Assembly (NCBI GenBank): GCA_023212695.1
Contig: JALCCG010000202.1
Span: forward strand, 7,690 to 39,157
Length of the DNA stretch: 31,468 nucleotides
Reading direction: 5' to 3'
Origin: Sporisorium sorghi
Lineage: Eukaryota > Basidiomycota > Ustilaginomycetes > Ustilaginales > Ustilaginaceae
The position numbers and the translations under genes are program-made. The notes beneath the pieces were generated by a model. The model was given only the letters and a program-made list of their open reading frames with translations, was not told the origin of the DNA and did no database searches. Shown here in pieces: positions 20,892 to 30,394 of the stretch (the stretch's first letter is position 1; each line of letters starts with the position of its first letter).

Positions 20892-21226
20892 TGAATGCAG
20901 ACAAAGGGCAACGTTAGATCAAGTTAGTGGGGGTGCGGTGCAGGATTTTGCCCTCAAAGCGACTGAGGCCAAAAGTAGACGACGATGAGGAGGCTCAGCT
21001 TGGCTGGGCGTGAGAAGAGGTCGAGCACGCGGATAAGCGGAGTACGGTGTTGAAGAGCAACAACTAGTGTCGCATTGGGAGGTGAGCGTAGAAGGTAGAA
21101 AGGGTAAGCAGCAGCTAGAAGCGTTGTTGGTGTGTACGGGGATCCAAATGGACGGATTGCAAGGTTAATCTTGTTAGCGAGACAGCCATGAGACCTTGGT
21201 CGAGAGCGCAAAGCAAGCGCAACGAT

Positions 21227-21352
21227 GAGGAGGAGAAGGAGGAGAAGGAGGAGGAGGAGGAGGAGGAGGAGAGGAGGAGGAGGAGGAGGAGGAGGAGGAG
21301 GAGGAGGAGGAGGAGGATCTCGCTTCGATAGAAAAAGAAAAAGAAAAAGAAA

Positions 21353-21412
<60 letters not shown>

Positions 21413-21449
21413 GAAAAAGAAAAAGAAAAAGAAAAAAAGAAAAAAAAAA
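21227..21449. repeat. Polypurine block: (GGA)n followed by (AAAAAG)n
   Basis: About 90 bases of GGA repeats (21227-21317), a 13-base unique gap, then about 120 bases built of A-runs split by single G bases (21331-21449). One strand is almost entirely purine for more than 200 bases. It lies upstream of the HECT_2 gene, whose sense strand carries the pyrimidines. Confidence 0.95.
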
Positions 21450-21889
21450 GCGCGACTAGAGCAGTCTCAGAGTGTAGCCAGAGACCCTTTTCCGCATCTA
21501 AAACTTTGTTGCGATTGCGCTTGCACTGATGCATCGTGCCGTCTTTGTCGCCAGCAGTCTTGCTGCAGGATACAAAGGGAAGCTGACTCTGCTCGCATCG
21601 AGAGTGGCGTCGATTGCGGAGAGAGAGAGAGTAAAAGTGACACTCACACTTTTACACACGGCCGCCCTGAAACTCTTTCATCTCATCCGCCGAGCCGCTC
21701 AAGCCGTCTGTCGGGTCATCAGCCACCCACTGAGCAGCCTGTAACAGACAGTACGCAAGCATGACCGGTTCAACAAGGGTCCATGCAGGTGTCTGACCGC
21801 ATTAATATTTCTAGCAAGAGCGGGATGCGAAATTTCGGGGTCAATCAACCCCCCCCCCGCTCGTTCTTTTGCTCGATGACAGCGCTCAA

Positions 21890-21920
21890 AGCAGAAACTC
21901 AGCAGAAACTCAGCAGAAAG
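21890..21920 (+). repeat. 11-nt tandem repeat AGCAGAAACTC
   Basis: Two full copies and one partial copy in tandem, in the spacer between the HECT_2 gene and SYG1. No coding or regulatory role is apparent. Confidence 0.85.
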
Positions 21921-22483
21921 AAAAGGAACCCTTTGACACGCCTTGCTAGCGGAACTGCAATCACTGTAGCTTTTCACTCTCTACGCTGCTGCAACAGCCA
22001 CCAACCATCGACATTGGCTGGGCACGTAGGTTGGCGTTGGCACTCGAAAGCTTTTTTCCCTTTTAGAAAAGCGCGCACCCTCTGCGCGCTCATTGTGCCG
22101 GTTTGAGTCAAAGGGTGAATTTTCGGTGCTTCGGGATCGGCATTACAGCCACTAATTATGGAGCACGCACTCGACGAGGCGTATCTCTGATAGCATCTCT
22201 TTCGCATCTGACGCGCGTCTCACCGCGAGCCACGCCGAGCCATGCGCTTGACTTGACACGGTTCAGCGTCCTCGACGTTCTTTGCCGCGGCTTCTGACGT
22301 CTGCCTCACCTTTTGGCAGAGAATGCCGCGCAGCGCACCGCGCAGCCTTGGCTTCTACAAACTGCTTCACAGCGAGCTTCTTTATGGGATCCATTAACGC
22401 GTGACATTTCCACCCTGTCTCGGAACGATTTGCCAATCTATACAGTCTCCACCCGTGATTGTGCTTTCCATCGACGCCCCGCT

Positions 22484-25400
22484 TTAGCTCGCACCACCGC
22501 CACCAGCGCGGGACCTGGCCTCGGGCGGCGTGCGCGGCATCGCCACCTCGTGCTGCTCGCGCGCGCGCTCCTCCTCATCCTCCTCGTCGTCCTCGGTATC
22601 CGAATCGACGAACCCGGGCAGCGCCTCTGGCTGGCGCGGCGTATAATCTCGCCCGCTCTGGCCCTTTGTCGCCGCCCTCTCGTCGAGCCGTTTGCCGTAC
22701 TCGTCGCCCCTTGCATCGGGCACCAGCTTGTTCCGCAGGCCCTCGATCAGGGATCTTCTACGTTCCTTGCCTGGCTGTGCACCCCCCTCTGCGTCCTCAG
22801 CTGCATGCACAGAGCTGCGCGCGTCCACCCCCGGGTGAGCCGCAGCCGTAGCACGACCCTTCTTGCGCAAACTCGCCAGTTTGACACTCGCAAAGATGCC
22901 GCTCTCGTGCACGCCGCCATCGCTGTCCGCCGCATCCTCCTCCCGCAGCTTCTGCCGGTACGGCAACGGTAGATCGCGCATGATCTTGAACGAGTCCGTG
23001 TTGCCGATCTGCTCGTTCTCCACACGCAGGTTGTTCCAGCACACCCTCCTAACCATCTCCGCCAGCGCGGCCAAGAACGAGCGCAGCGTCACCGTCGCCG
23101 TCCCCGGAATCAGGTAGATCACCCACACCGAGCGACCGACAACGTCGACGAGCATGAAAACGTAATAAACCGGCTGCGGGAACGAGATCTCGTTGCGCAG
23201 CAAAAAATAACGCGCGCGCGGTTTGAGCACCGACCAGTCCATCACCAGATCCCACCCGATGTGCCAGATCGAGTAGACGACGGCAAACACGATCCACAGC
23301 GCTTCATCGGCGCCGGAGCGCGAGCCGTTGCGGCGGTAGTGGATGTAGAACAAGTTGTTGAGCACGGCGCTGGCGTACTTGCCTGCGTTGACGAGGTGCA
23401 GGTGCGTGCGGTAGTCGCTGTCCACCCAACGGCGGATGCACTGGCCCAAGCGGAGCCATGCGGGGACGGACAGCAGCACGGCCGTCCAGTAGGTGCTATT
23501 CGGCGAGCATCGATCCGGGTGCGCCCAGTCGTGGTGCCACTCGCACCCGATATGCCAGAAGTTGCCGATGGTCCATGCGACCGAATTCAGCTCGTCGCCC
23601 AAGAAAAAGTCGCGGAACTCGACGCGCTTCCACCCCGCCGTAAACACCCGCAACAGGCTCCGCAGAAACCACCCCCGGCTCGCTGGCAACATCACGGGCA
23701 GCGGATTCAACAGCACCACGACCACAATCACCAGCCATACCGCCGGCCACGTCGTCGGCGCAATCGCGTCCGGGAACGGATTCACAAACGACACCCAAAA
23801 GCAACATGACAGCAGCAGCATGAGCAGCGCGGGGATTTCGAAGAACTGGCGGTGGTCCATGGTGGTGCGCACGTCCCATTCGAAGATGAAGACGGTGTTG
23901 ATGCGCACGGCGTGCCACCAGGCGAGGTTGAGTCCGAAGAGCAGCGCGAAGAGTGTGGGGATGAACTCGGCGCCGTAGACACGCAGCAGTGCCGCCCACT
24001 GCGGGATTTCGCGCTGCGTGCGCGGCTTCATGGCCTCGACGAGCCCGCCGACGATGGCGCACAGCGAAATGCCCAGGTAAAAGCCGCTGCGGAACACGCT
24101 GTAGTGGTGCGTGGTGTGGTCCTCCCTAGCCCGCAGCCTGTCGAGCGCTTGCTTGCGATTACCGTGCTCAAAGTAGGCCGTGTAGATGTCCTCGGTCGCT
24201 TTGCGCAGCTTCTCGACGCGGTCCGACGTGACCAGCAGCGTGGGCGCCACTTTATCGCTGTAGTACAGATCAGTGCACGGCACGCCGACCGTCTTGGAGA
24301 ACTTTTTCATCACTTTGGCAAAGCCGGTGCGGTTGAGGATCTTGTAGTTGGTGAGCGTGTCGAGGAACTTGTAGTACTCGAGCACGGCGGCTTTGAGCTT
24401 CTTGCGCGCCGCGGCGTAGGCTTCTGGGTCGTGACTCATGGCTGCGGCTTTGTTGGCTTGGCGGATCGCCTTGTCGGTCTCGTCGTCCCAGCCGCGCAGA
24501 CTGGCCTGCATCTTGGCGAGTGCCTGTGCGCGACGTCGATCGCCTACGTCTTCTTCGCCGCCGCTGCTGTCCTCTTGGCGCTGCTTGCTCGTGTTGTGGT
24601 CCATCGAAGGGCGGGTGGCTGGATGCGACGGATGCTGGGTCTGCTGCGCATCCTGTCGTTTCTGCGAAGACAAGACAGGCACCGATTTGATGCGATTGGC
24701 CACTTCTTCAGCGACAATGAGCCGGCAGCCAGGCAGGTTCGAGAGCATCTGCGACAGACGTTGACGGCGCGAGTTTGCCGGAGCCCTGTCTTGGTCGCTG
24801 ATGTGATACTTGGCGCGATACTCGCGTCGATGTTCGGCGAGCTCCTCGAGCTGACGTGCGAGCTGCGTGTATTTGACAGCAGCTTCTTGCTCTTGCGCCT
24901 CGTAGAAGGCAACGATGCGTTCGAGCTCGGCATCGTAAGCAGAAAAGAACTGGGCTTCTTGGTCGTCAAAGTTGGCCGAGATGAGTTCCTTGAGCGACTG
25001 AGGCGGGTCGTCTTTGAAGGAGCGGTTCGAGACGCGACTGGAAGAGCCGGATTTGGAGAGAAGTCGAGCTCGGTTGGAGCCGCTGGAGCTGTTGGCTTTG
25101 CGAGAAGGGTGGAGTGCTGTGGGTGCCGATGGCGATGATGGGTTGGCCTCGTCGTGGTAGCGTACGCCTGGCGATTTTGGGTTCAATGCGGTCTGGTCCT
25201 GCGACGGCGATGCAGTGTTGCCGCCAGCCTGGCTATCAGCAGGAGCCTTGTTCGACTGTTGTACCTGTGCCTCGAGATCCGATTCTCGGTTGTGTGGATG
25301 CGATGAGTACTGAGCCGTAGCACCTCGATAAGAAGTGCTATCCGAAGATAGTCTCAGCCCCGTCCCGTCTAGACTGACAGGCGGTAATGACGGCAAAGGC

Positions 25401-25726
25401 AGAGCAGCTGCATGTGTTCCACCATAGTCGTTGCGTTTGGTATAGCCCGAACTCGACGCCAAGGCAGATTGCGCCTCTTGATCAGCTTTCAACCCTTGAG
25501 CAGCAGTATTACGTTTTCGCAGCAGTGGATCCTGCGATGCTGTTGACGAAGCGATGGCGGTAGAGCTTGAGCTTGATCGAGTGAGGCCGAGCTCGGCTTC
25601 CAAGCGAAGACGAGCCTCGTAGTGCTCTGCGACGCGCTTGATCAGCTTCTTAAGGCCTCGATACTGTATGTAGACCTTTCGCCACTCCGGTACGGTGTTC
25701 TCGTCGAGGTAGCGAGCGAACTTCAT
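22484..25726 (-). CDS. SYG1: SPX-EXS phosphate exporter, SYG1/XPR1 family (1080 aa)
   Basis: This is a membrane phosphate exporter regulated by inositol pyrophosphates through its SPX domain. The start MKFARYLDENTVPEWRKVYI, with YRGLKKLIK, is a canonical SPX N terminus. The SPX domain is split by a disordered Ser/Gln-rich insert at about 50-235 and resumes with LKELISANFDDQEAQFFSAYD. It ends with YKILNRTGFAKVMKKFSK near 472, the lysine-rich ligand-binding helix. Multiple hydrophobic segments follow from about 535. The EXS core, about 580-917, includes WRVEF-like KRVEFRDFFLGDELNS, FWHIGCEWHHDWAHP, WLRLGQCIRRW, NAGKYASAVL and RRVCWNNLRVENEQ. The C-terminal tail of about 160 residues is charged and acidic (DTEDDEEDEEER). 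It is a single exon. It is divergent from EXO84 with a 469-base spacer. Confidence 0.95.
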   Translation of the reverse strand: MKFARYLDENTVPEWRKVYIQYRGLKKLIKRVAEHYEARLRLEAELGLTRSSSSSTAIASSTASQDPLLRKRNTAAQGLKADQEAQSALASSSGYTKRNDYGGTHAAALPLPSLPPVSLDGTGLRLSSDSTSYRGATAQYSSHPHNRESDLEAQVQQSNKAPADSQAGGNTASPSQDQTALNPKSPGVRYHDEANPSSPSAPTALHPSRKANSSSGSNRARLLSKSGSSSRVSNRSFKDDPPQSLKELISANFDDQEAQFFSAYDAELERIVAFYEAQEQEAAVKYTQLARQLEELAEHRREYRAKYHISDQDRAPANSRRQRLSQMLSNLPGCRLIVAEEVANRIKSVPVLSSQKRQDAQQTQHPSHPATRPSMDHNTSKQRQEDSSGGEEDVGDRRRAQALAKMQASLRGWDDETDKAIRQANKAAAMSHDPEAYAAARKKLKAAVLEYYKFLDTLTNYKILNRTGFAKVMKKFSKTVGVPCTDLYYSDKVAPTLLVTSDRVEKLRKATEDIYTAYFEHGNRKQALDRLRAREDHTTHHYSVFRSGFYLGISLCAIVGGLVEAMKPRTQREIPQWAALLRVYGAEFIPTLFALLFGLNLAWWHAVRINTVFIFEWDVRTTMDHRQFFEIPALLMLLLSCCFWVSFVNPFPDAIAPTTWPAVWLVIVVVVLLNPLPVMLPASRGWFLRSLLRVFTAGWKRVEFRDFFLGDELNSVAWTIGNFWHIGCEWHHDWAHPDRCSPNSTYWTAVLLSVPAWLRLGQCIRRWVDSDYRTHLHLVNAGKYASAVLNNLFYIHYRRNGSRSGADEALWIVFAVVYSIWHIGWDLVMDWSVLKPRARYFLLRNEISFPQPVYYVFMLVDVVGRSVWVIYLIPGTATVTLRSFLAALAEMVRRVCWNNLRVENEQIGNTDSFKIMRDLPLPYRQKLREEDAADSDGGVHESGIFASVKLASLRKKGRATAAAHPGVDARSSVHAAEDAEGGAQPGKERRRSLIEGLRNKLVPDARGDEYGKRLDERAATKGQSGRDYTPRQPEALPGFVDSDTEDDEEDEEERAREQHEVAMPRTPPEARSRAGGGGAS

Positions 25727-26195
25727 CGTGTCTTAGACAGCGACGCCGCGCTGTGGTTGCAAGCAAAGATAGACGAGAGGTGGCTAGACGAAGCAAGTGA
25801 CGACAACAAGGTCGAGCATATCGGAGCTTTGCCTGGAGAAGAGGCTAGCGAACCTAGCACCGACTCGAAGTTCAAAGTTGGGCCTCCTCGACCGACGGTG
25901 CGCCAATAGATGATGAGGATGATGGTGATGGTGATGGTGGCACAAGAAGTTAGGTCCGAGAGCGAAACGACCAAAAAAGACCCTTGAAGATGAATCATCG
26001 CCGATCTAACAAGCCCGTCTTCCGAGTTCCGAGATTTGTAGCAAGTGTTGGCATGCTCGATCTCACAATTTTCAGAAAAATCAAAGTGATCTGTGCGTTT
26101 CTGACCGTGATGGTGTGGAGAACACCTCTTCCTCTCTCGACACCATCCTAGCCTCACTCTATCGACCGCCTTTCGAGGCCCCCGCTGCAACCACC
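25727..26195. other. Divergent promoter region between SYG1 and EXO84
   Basis: A 469-base bidirectional spacer. It contains a GATGGT/GATGAT repeat (about 25912-25939) and no long poly(T) tract, unlike several other promoters in this window. No further gene is seen. Confidence 0.6.
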
Positions 26196-28559
26196 ATGTC
26201 GCGCTCACTTCGAACGCGTCCCATGACGCTCTATGCGCAGGATGGTCAGCACCCCGTCATCCCGCCTGTTTCCTCTGCTGCCTCGAGCTCAGCATACCCC
26301 AACGATGGCTCCTCCGCTCAGCAGCAGAGCGCTCTGCGGCATTCGCGCTACGACACCAGCTCCACCCACCCAGACCCCTCCTCCAGCAGCAGCGGAATGC
26401 TCAAAAAGTCCAAAAAGAAAGCGTCGCAGGTGGGCAGCAACCTCAAGAAGCGTCTCTCGATGCGCTATGCCGAGCCTACGCAACTCGGCCCCGGCGGGTT
26501 CAGCGCCATTCCCGCCGTGCCGTCTCTGCCGCCCATGCCTCAGATCCACATCGACGACCGCCCGCATCTCGACACGGATGATCGCTATCTGCCTGCGATT
26601 GGCGAGTCCTCGCAGGACGCAGCGTACGATCCGGACGACGACGAGCTCAATGCGATCCGCAAGTCGTCCGACACGCAACGTACGCGTACCGATGTGTTTG
26701 AGGGAGATCCGGCCGTCGATCTGCAGATGCTCACGCAGTCGGATTTCGATCCGCAGGCGTACCTGCGTGCAAAGCTGTCGCAGCACTCCGAGTCGAGTTT
26801 GAGGACGTTCAAGGCGTCGCTCGCTGCGGCTAAGCAAGCGGCGAACGACGATCTCAAGCGACAAGTGTTCAAGAACTACTCGGAGTTCATCACTATCAGC
26901 AAGGAGATTGCTACGCTTGAGAACGATATGCTCGAGCTCAAAGAGTTGCTCTCCGAGTGGAAGCAGCTGCCGCAGGCGCTCGAGCTGGACGATTCGTCGA
27001 CGACATCGTCGTTCTCTGACTCGTTCTCGCGCCCAAAGGCTTCAGGAAAGGCGAACCGCAACAGCACGATCGATCTGCAGCAGATCTACCGTGCCCAAAT
27101 CACCTCGCTCTGGGAGGGCATCGAAGGCTCGCAAAAGTTCTTGCCATATGTTCCAGGTCGACACCTCATCGCGGAAGCCAGCAGCTTCACCGAGCTCAAC
27201 GCGGCGACATACAAGCCGCAGCAGAGCGTCGCTCTTTTCCTCCTCGACGACCTGCTTCTCATCGCCACCCGTCGAAAACGCCAGATGAGCAGCAAGGTGC
27301 GCTTGGTCGCCGAGCGCTGTTTCAGTCTCGCCGAGATCGTCGTCATCGACTTGAAAGATGGAGGTGATCTGACGAATGCGATCAAGATCAAGCGGGCGAG
27401 GGAGACGCATGTTTACCGCACCGACCGGGCCGAGGACAAGCGCGCGCTGCTCAATGCCTTCCGACGTGTCGCCGAGGAGCTGGCCAAGAAGCGCAGGAAC
27501 GAGTCCGAGTACGGCGCGGCTGCTGCGGCGGAAGCGCGCAAACGCGAGTCGACGCTGTTGTCCTCGCCGCCGATTGCGCAGCATCAGTTCGATGCGCTTC
27601 GTCTCGGAAGCAGTAGCGCGGGGAGGTTGAACGATGGCGGGCTGCTGACGCCGATCGGCGAGGACCGCGGGGATCCGATGGCCGAGGGAAGAGGAGGAGT
27701 GATGGCGGCAGCAGCGGCATCGGCGGCGTCGGAGCGCAAGGATCCGGGCCGCTGGAACAACGATTTCGCCGACGAGCTGTCGGTCTGCATCGCCCTTCGC
27801 GAATGGGACCAGGCGGTCACACTGATCGAAAAGGGCCGCGCGGTGCTGTCGACGTACACATCGACCAGCGATGCCGCCTCGCTCGATCTCTCGGCCAAAC
27901 TCGCCGCGCGCACCTCGGAGCTCGTCGCGGCCATCTCGTCCGACTTTGTGCGCCAGCATCTCAAAAAATCGCTCGTCGTCTCCAACGCCTCCTTCCTTTT
28001 GCGTCTGGACCAAGGCGAGAAGGCGCGCCAGCTGTTTCTGGATGCACGCACGGAGCTGCTCAAGAAACGCACGCGCCAGATCACGTTCGAAGGCGATACG
28101 GCGTTCTACATCAGCGAGCTGGGCATGGTGCATTTCACGCTGATCAAGAATACGTCCGAGTGGTACATGTCTGCGTTCAAGGACGGGCGGATGGCGAGCG
28201 GGTTTGTGCAGTGGGCGTGGGAGAGGGTGGTGGAGTTCGCGGAGCTGTTTCGCAGGCAGGTGTACGGCGTGGAGGGGGACAAGGAGGAGGGGATGGTCGA
28301 GGAGGTGCGCGAGATCAGTTTGCGTCTGGCAGGGCAGTTGAACGAGGTAGGGCTGGATTTTAGCTTTTTGTTGGAGCAGCTGTTGCAGCCGGAACCGGCG
28401 GTCGAGGTGCAGTTCGAGGATGGCGAGGTGGGAGAGGCGACGATTCCAAAGTTGGTGTTGACTAGGTCGAGCAGCAACCTGGGCGAACGGGTTGCGGATC
28501 GAGGACAGATCGCCTCGGCTCAGGAACTGCGTCGGCAGAGTGTATTGCATCTCAGTTGA
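26196..28559 (+). CDS. EXO84: Exocyst complex subunit EXO84 (787 aa)
   Basis: EXO84 is one of eight exocyst subunits that tether secretory vesicles at sites of polarised growth. The start at 26196 has a good ACCATGTCG context and gives MSRSLRTRPMTLY; an in-frame ATG 27 codons upstream (26115) would add a short unconserved extension. A disordered basic N terminus is followed by the Vps51-like helical entry (DPQAYLRAKLSQHSESSLRTF, about 184-258). A PH domain at about 295-438 includes KFLPYVPGRHLIAEA, VALFLLDDLLLIATRRKR and RAEDKRALLNAFRRV. The Exo84 C-terminal helical bundle, about 519-735, includes WNNDFADELSVCIALREWDQA, FVRQHLKKSLV and GDTAFYISELGMVHFTLIKNTSEWY. Length and order match the fungal family. 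It is a single exon and converges on uS15m with only 125 bases between stops. Confidence 0.95.
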   Translation: MSRSLRTRPMTLYAQDGQHPVIPPVSSAASSSAYPNDGSSAQQQSALRHSRYDTSSTHPDPSSSSSGMLKKSKKKASQVGSNLKKRLSMRYAEPTQLGPGGFSAIPAVPSLPPMPQIHIDDRPHLDTDDRYLPAIGESSQDAAYDPDDDELNAIRKSSDTQRTRTDVFEGDPAVDLQMLTQSDFDPQAYLRAKLSQHSESSLRTFKASLAAAKQAANDDLKRQVFKNYSEFITISKEIATLENDMLELKELLSEWKQLPQALELDDSSTTSSFSDSFSRPKASGKANRNSTIDLQQIYRAQITSLWEGIEGSQKFLPYVPGRHLIAEASSFTELNAATYKPQQSVALFLLDDLLLIATRRKRQMSSKVRLVAERCFSLAEIVVIDLKDGGDLTNAIKIKRARETHVYRTDRAEDKRALLNAFRRVAEELAKKRRNESEYGAAAAAEARKRESTLLSSPPIAQHQFDALRLGSSSAGRLNDGGLLTPIGEDRGDPMAEGRGGVMAAAAASAASERKDPGRWNNDFADELSVCIALREWDQAVTLIEKGRAVLSTYTSTSDAASLDLSAKLAARTSELVAAISSDFVRQHLKKSLVVSNASFLLRLDQGEKARQLFLDARTELLKKRTRQITFEGDTAFYISELGMVHFTLIKNTSEWYMSAFKDGRMASGFVQWAWERVVEFAELFRRQVYGVEGDKEEGMVEEVREISLRLAGQLNEVGLDFSFLLEQLLQPEPAVEVQFEDGEVGEATIPKLVLTRSSSNLGERVADRGQIASAQELRRQSVLHLS

Positions 28560-28684
28560 TGAGCAGCAGTAGATTCACATTTGCTCTCACGCCGGTCTAC
28601 CCGACACAGTGCAGCCTTGCTCGCGCTGTCGCCCATCAGTTTGAAAGATGTTGATCCGTTTGGAGTGTAAAGTACAAGTCTTCT

Positions 28685-29725
28685 TCAAGCGCGAGCGATC
28701 ATAGGCTTGCCTGGAACCACAATCTCGCCCTCGACCGCCCTCGCCTCTACTCCAATCCTAGGCAAGATCGCATGGTACCTCTGCGGGCTCTTCCTCTTCA
28801 AATACTTCAAAATCTTGGCCCTCTGATGCGTGAGCATCGTCATCGACCGCCTATTCGAATTATCGTGGCGATTCGTCAGCAGGTGCTCGTGCAGGTTGCG
28901 GATGCGGTACGTCAGCACGGCGGCCTGCACCTCTGCGCTACCCGTATCGTTGGCCGGCCCACCAAAGTGGGCGATGATGCGGCGGATGTTCTCCACCTGG
29001 ATCCCCTTACCGCTTGCGTTGCGCAGATCGAGGATTCGGGCGAGCGCCTGCTTGTTGGTCTCCTCCTCGCTTTGCACCGTAGCGTATTCGTCTTCGAACG
29101 CGGCGGTGTCGGCCTGGTTGGCGGTGCCGCGGATGAGCGTGCCGAGGTTCCACGAGTCGAGGATGCGGTCCTTGACCATCACCTGCGGCAGATCCTGAAA
29201 CAGCAGCTGGCGGTCCGAGCCGTCGAGCCCGAAGTTGAGACGAAGCGGTCCGCCCATCGACGCAGCTTCCTTGGCAGCGGTTGCGTCGAAGGTGTTTTTG
29301 GTCGATGCCGCCTGCTCGTCCGCCGAGATGGAGACCAAGTTGCCGCGTCGGTCCTCCTTGACCCCCCACACCGTCTGCTTGTCGAGCACGATCTTGGCCA
29401 GCTCGCTGTCGTGCCACACTTTCGTACCGGCAGCATTGGCCTGGTGACCCAGCACCACGTCCGGTTTCGAGGACTCGAGCATGCGCACCTTGAGAATGCG
29501 CTGGTCGAGGTTGCTCTTGCGCTTCAAACGTGCAGTGCGCTTCTTGCGCGATTCAGACAGCATGCTCGAGGTGGAGAAGCTAGATCGTTGCTGGTGTTGG
29601 ATTTGGGTGAGTGAATGCAGATGCGAGAGTCCGTACGAGGTTGAGGGGAGCGCAGCCGAGAGGGAGGAGAGGTTGAAGCTGGACGAGAAGCATCTCGAGC
29701 AGGATGCTGTGAGGCCCGCCACCAT
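28685..29725 (-). CDS. MRPS28: Mitochondrial small-subunit ribosomal protein uS15m (346 aa)
   Basis: This is a structural protein of the mitochondrial 37S subunit, bound to 15S rRNA. The start chosen at 29725 gives MVAGLTASCSRCFSSSF, a Ser-rich, acid-free presequence; the upstream Met 32 codons away adds an Ile/Leu run and is less likely. The S15 fold lies near residues 250-322, with GGPANDTGSAEVQAAVLTYRI, LHEHLLTNRHDNSNRRSM and the C-terminal helix QRAKILKYLKRKSPQRYHAIL. About 245 residues precede it, as is usual for fungal mitochondrial S15 proteins, in contrast to the roughly 90-residue bacterial form. The gene is a single exon. The symbol follows yeast usage. Confidence 0.93.
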   Translation of the reverse strand: MVAGLTASCSRCFSSSFNLSSLSAALPSTSYGLSHLHSLTQIQHQQRSSFSTSSMLSESRKKRTARLKRKSNLDQRILKVRMLESSKPDVVLGHQANAAGTKVWHDSELAKIVLDKQTVWGVKEDRRGNLVSISADEQAASTKNTFDATAAKEAASMGGPLRLNFGLDGSDRQLLFQDLPQVMVKDRILDSWNLGTLIRGTANQADTAAFEDEYATVQSEEETNKQALARILDLRNASGKGIQVENIRRIIAHFGGPANDTGSAEVQAAVLTYRIRNLHEHLLTNRHDNSNRRSMTMLTHQRAKILKYLKRKSPQRYHAILPRIGVEARAVEGEIVVPGKPMIARA

Positions 29726-29940
29726 TTTTGCGATGAATGCAGAAGAGAGACAGAGATGAGGGTAGGAATGCGATCGAAGCGGGTCCTGATGATGATCGAT
29801 GATGATGAGGAGGAGGAGCAAGATGGTCGCTCGTCAAGTTGCGATTTTTCACCTTTTTCTTCCGATTTCCAACTCGAGGAATTCCTATCGCCCGAGAGAA
29901 TTTGGTGGTGCACTGCGGAAGCAAATCTAGGAAGAAAAGG

Positions 29941-30005
29941 AAAAAAAAAAAAAAAAAAAAAAAGTGTTGGCAAAAAAAAAAAAAGTGTTGGCAAAAAAAA
30001 AAAAA
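29941..30005 (-). repeat. Poly(A) array with 21-nt tandem unit upstream of uS15m
   Basis: A 23-nt A run is followed by two exact copies of GTGTTGGC plus 13 A. On the uS15m sense strand it is T-rich and ends about 215 bases before the start codon. Confidence 0.92.
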
Positions 30006-30369
30006 GTATAAGAACCGCCCGCTTCCTCGCCAGTTTCTCTCTTCTCTCCTTCGATCAAAAACAAGTGTACGTTGTCCACCCATAACTTCTCAAACCCTTC
30101 AACTCATCCGCAAACAGCATCGACTGACTTTACCATCCATATCTCTGCATCTGCTCGCACAACAAACAGCTGCCAGCCACACCCACTCGCGACTGCCTTT
30201 GGTAAAACAAGGTGCCTGGCGAGGTTGCCTTTCGGGTGCCAGGGCTGGACTCTTCTTACGAGGGGAGTTCAGCCGTGGTGGACGAGATCGTTGTGATATC
30301 CCAGAACGCTATAGGAATCCGTGCTTTCGTGTACCAGATGGGAGCATGGAGCCAAACTGTTCTGGGACA

Positions 30370-30394
30370 TTTTTTTTTTTTTTTTTTTTTTTTT
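30370..30394 (+). repeat. 25-nt poly(T)
   Basis: A pure T run followed by CCCCCG, then a C/T-rich stretch. It would be upstream of any plus-strand gene to its right, such as the possible partial exon at the window end. Confidence 0.88.

Larger units (their letters stand above)
20892..22483. other. Promoter region of the HECT_2 gene and 3' region of SYG1
   Basis: No confident gene is present. The stretch holds the possible short first exon near 21134-21187, the large purine repeat at 21227-21449, a 9-bp inverted repeat (GTAAAAGTG at 21631-21639 against 21647-21655), a C run at about 21850-21858, and a short tandem repeat at 21890-21920. The remaining open frames have no family resemblance. 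Confidence 0.55.

Noticed and set aside
21631..21655. 9-bp inverted repeat GTAAAAGTG
   Set aside because: Short enough to occur by chance in a 31-kb window and without a T run or gene end to suggest a terminator.
27042..28550. 502-codon open frame antisense to EXO84
   Set aside because: Low-information Arg/Gln/Leu-rich product lying exactly opposite the conserved PH and C-terminal domains; a compositional shadow.
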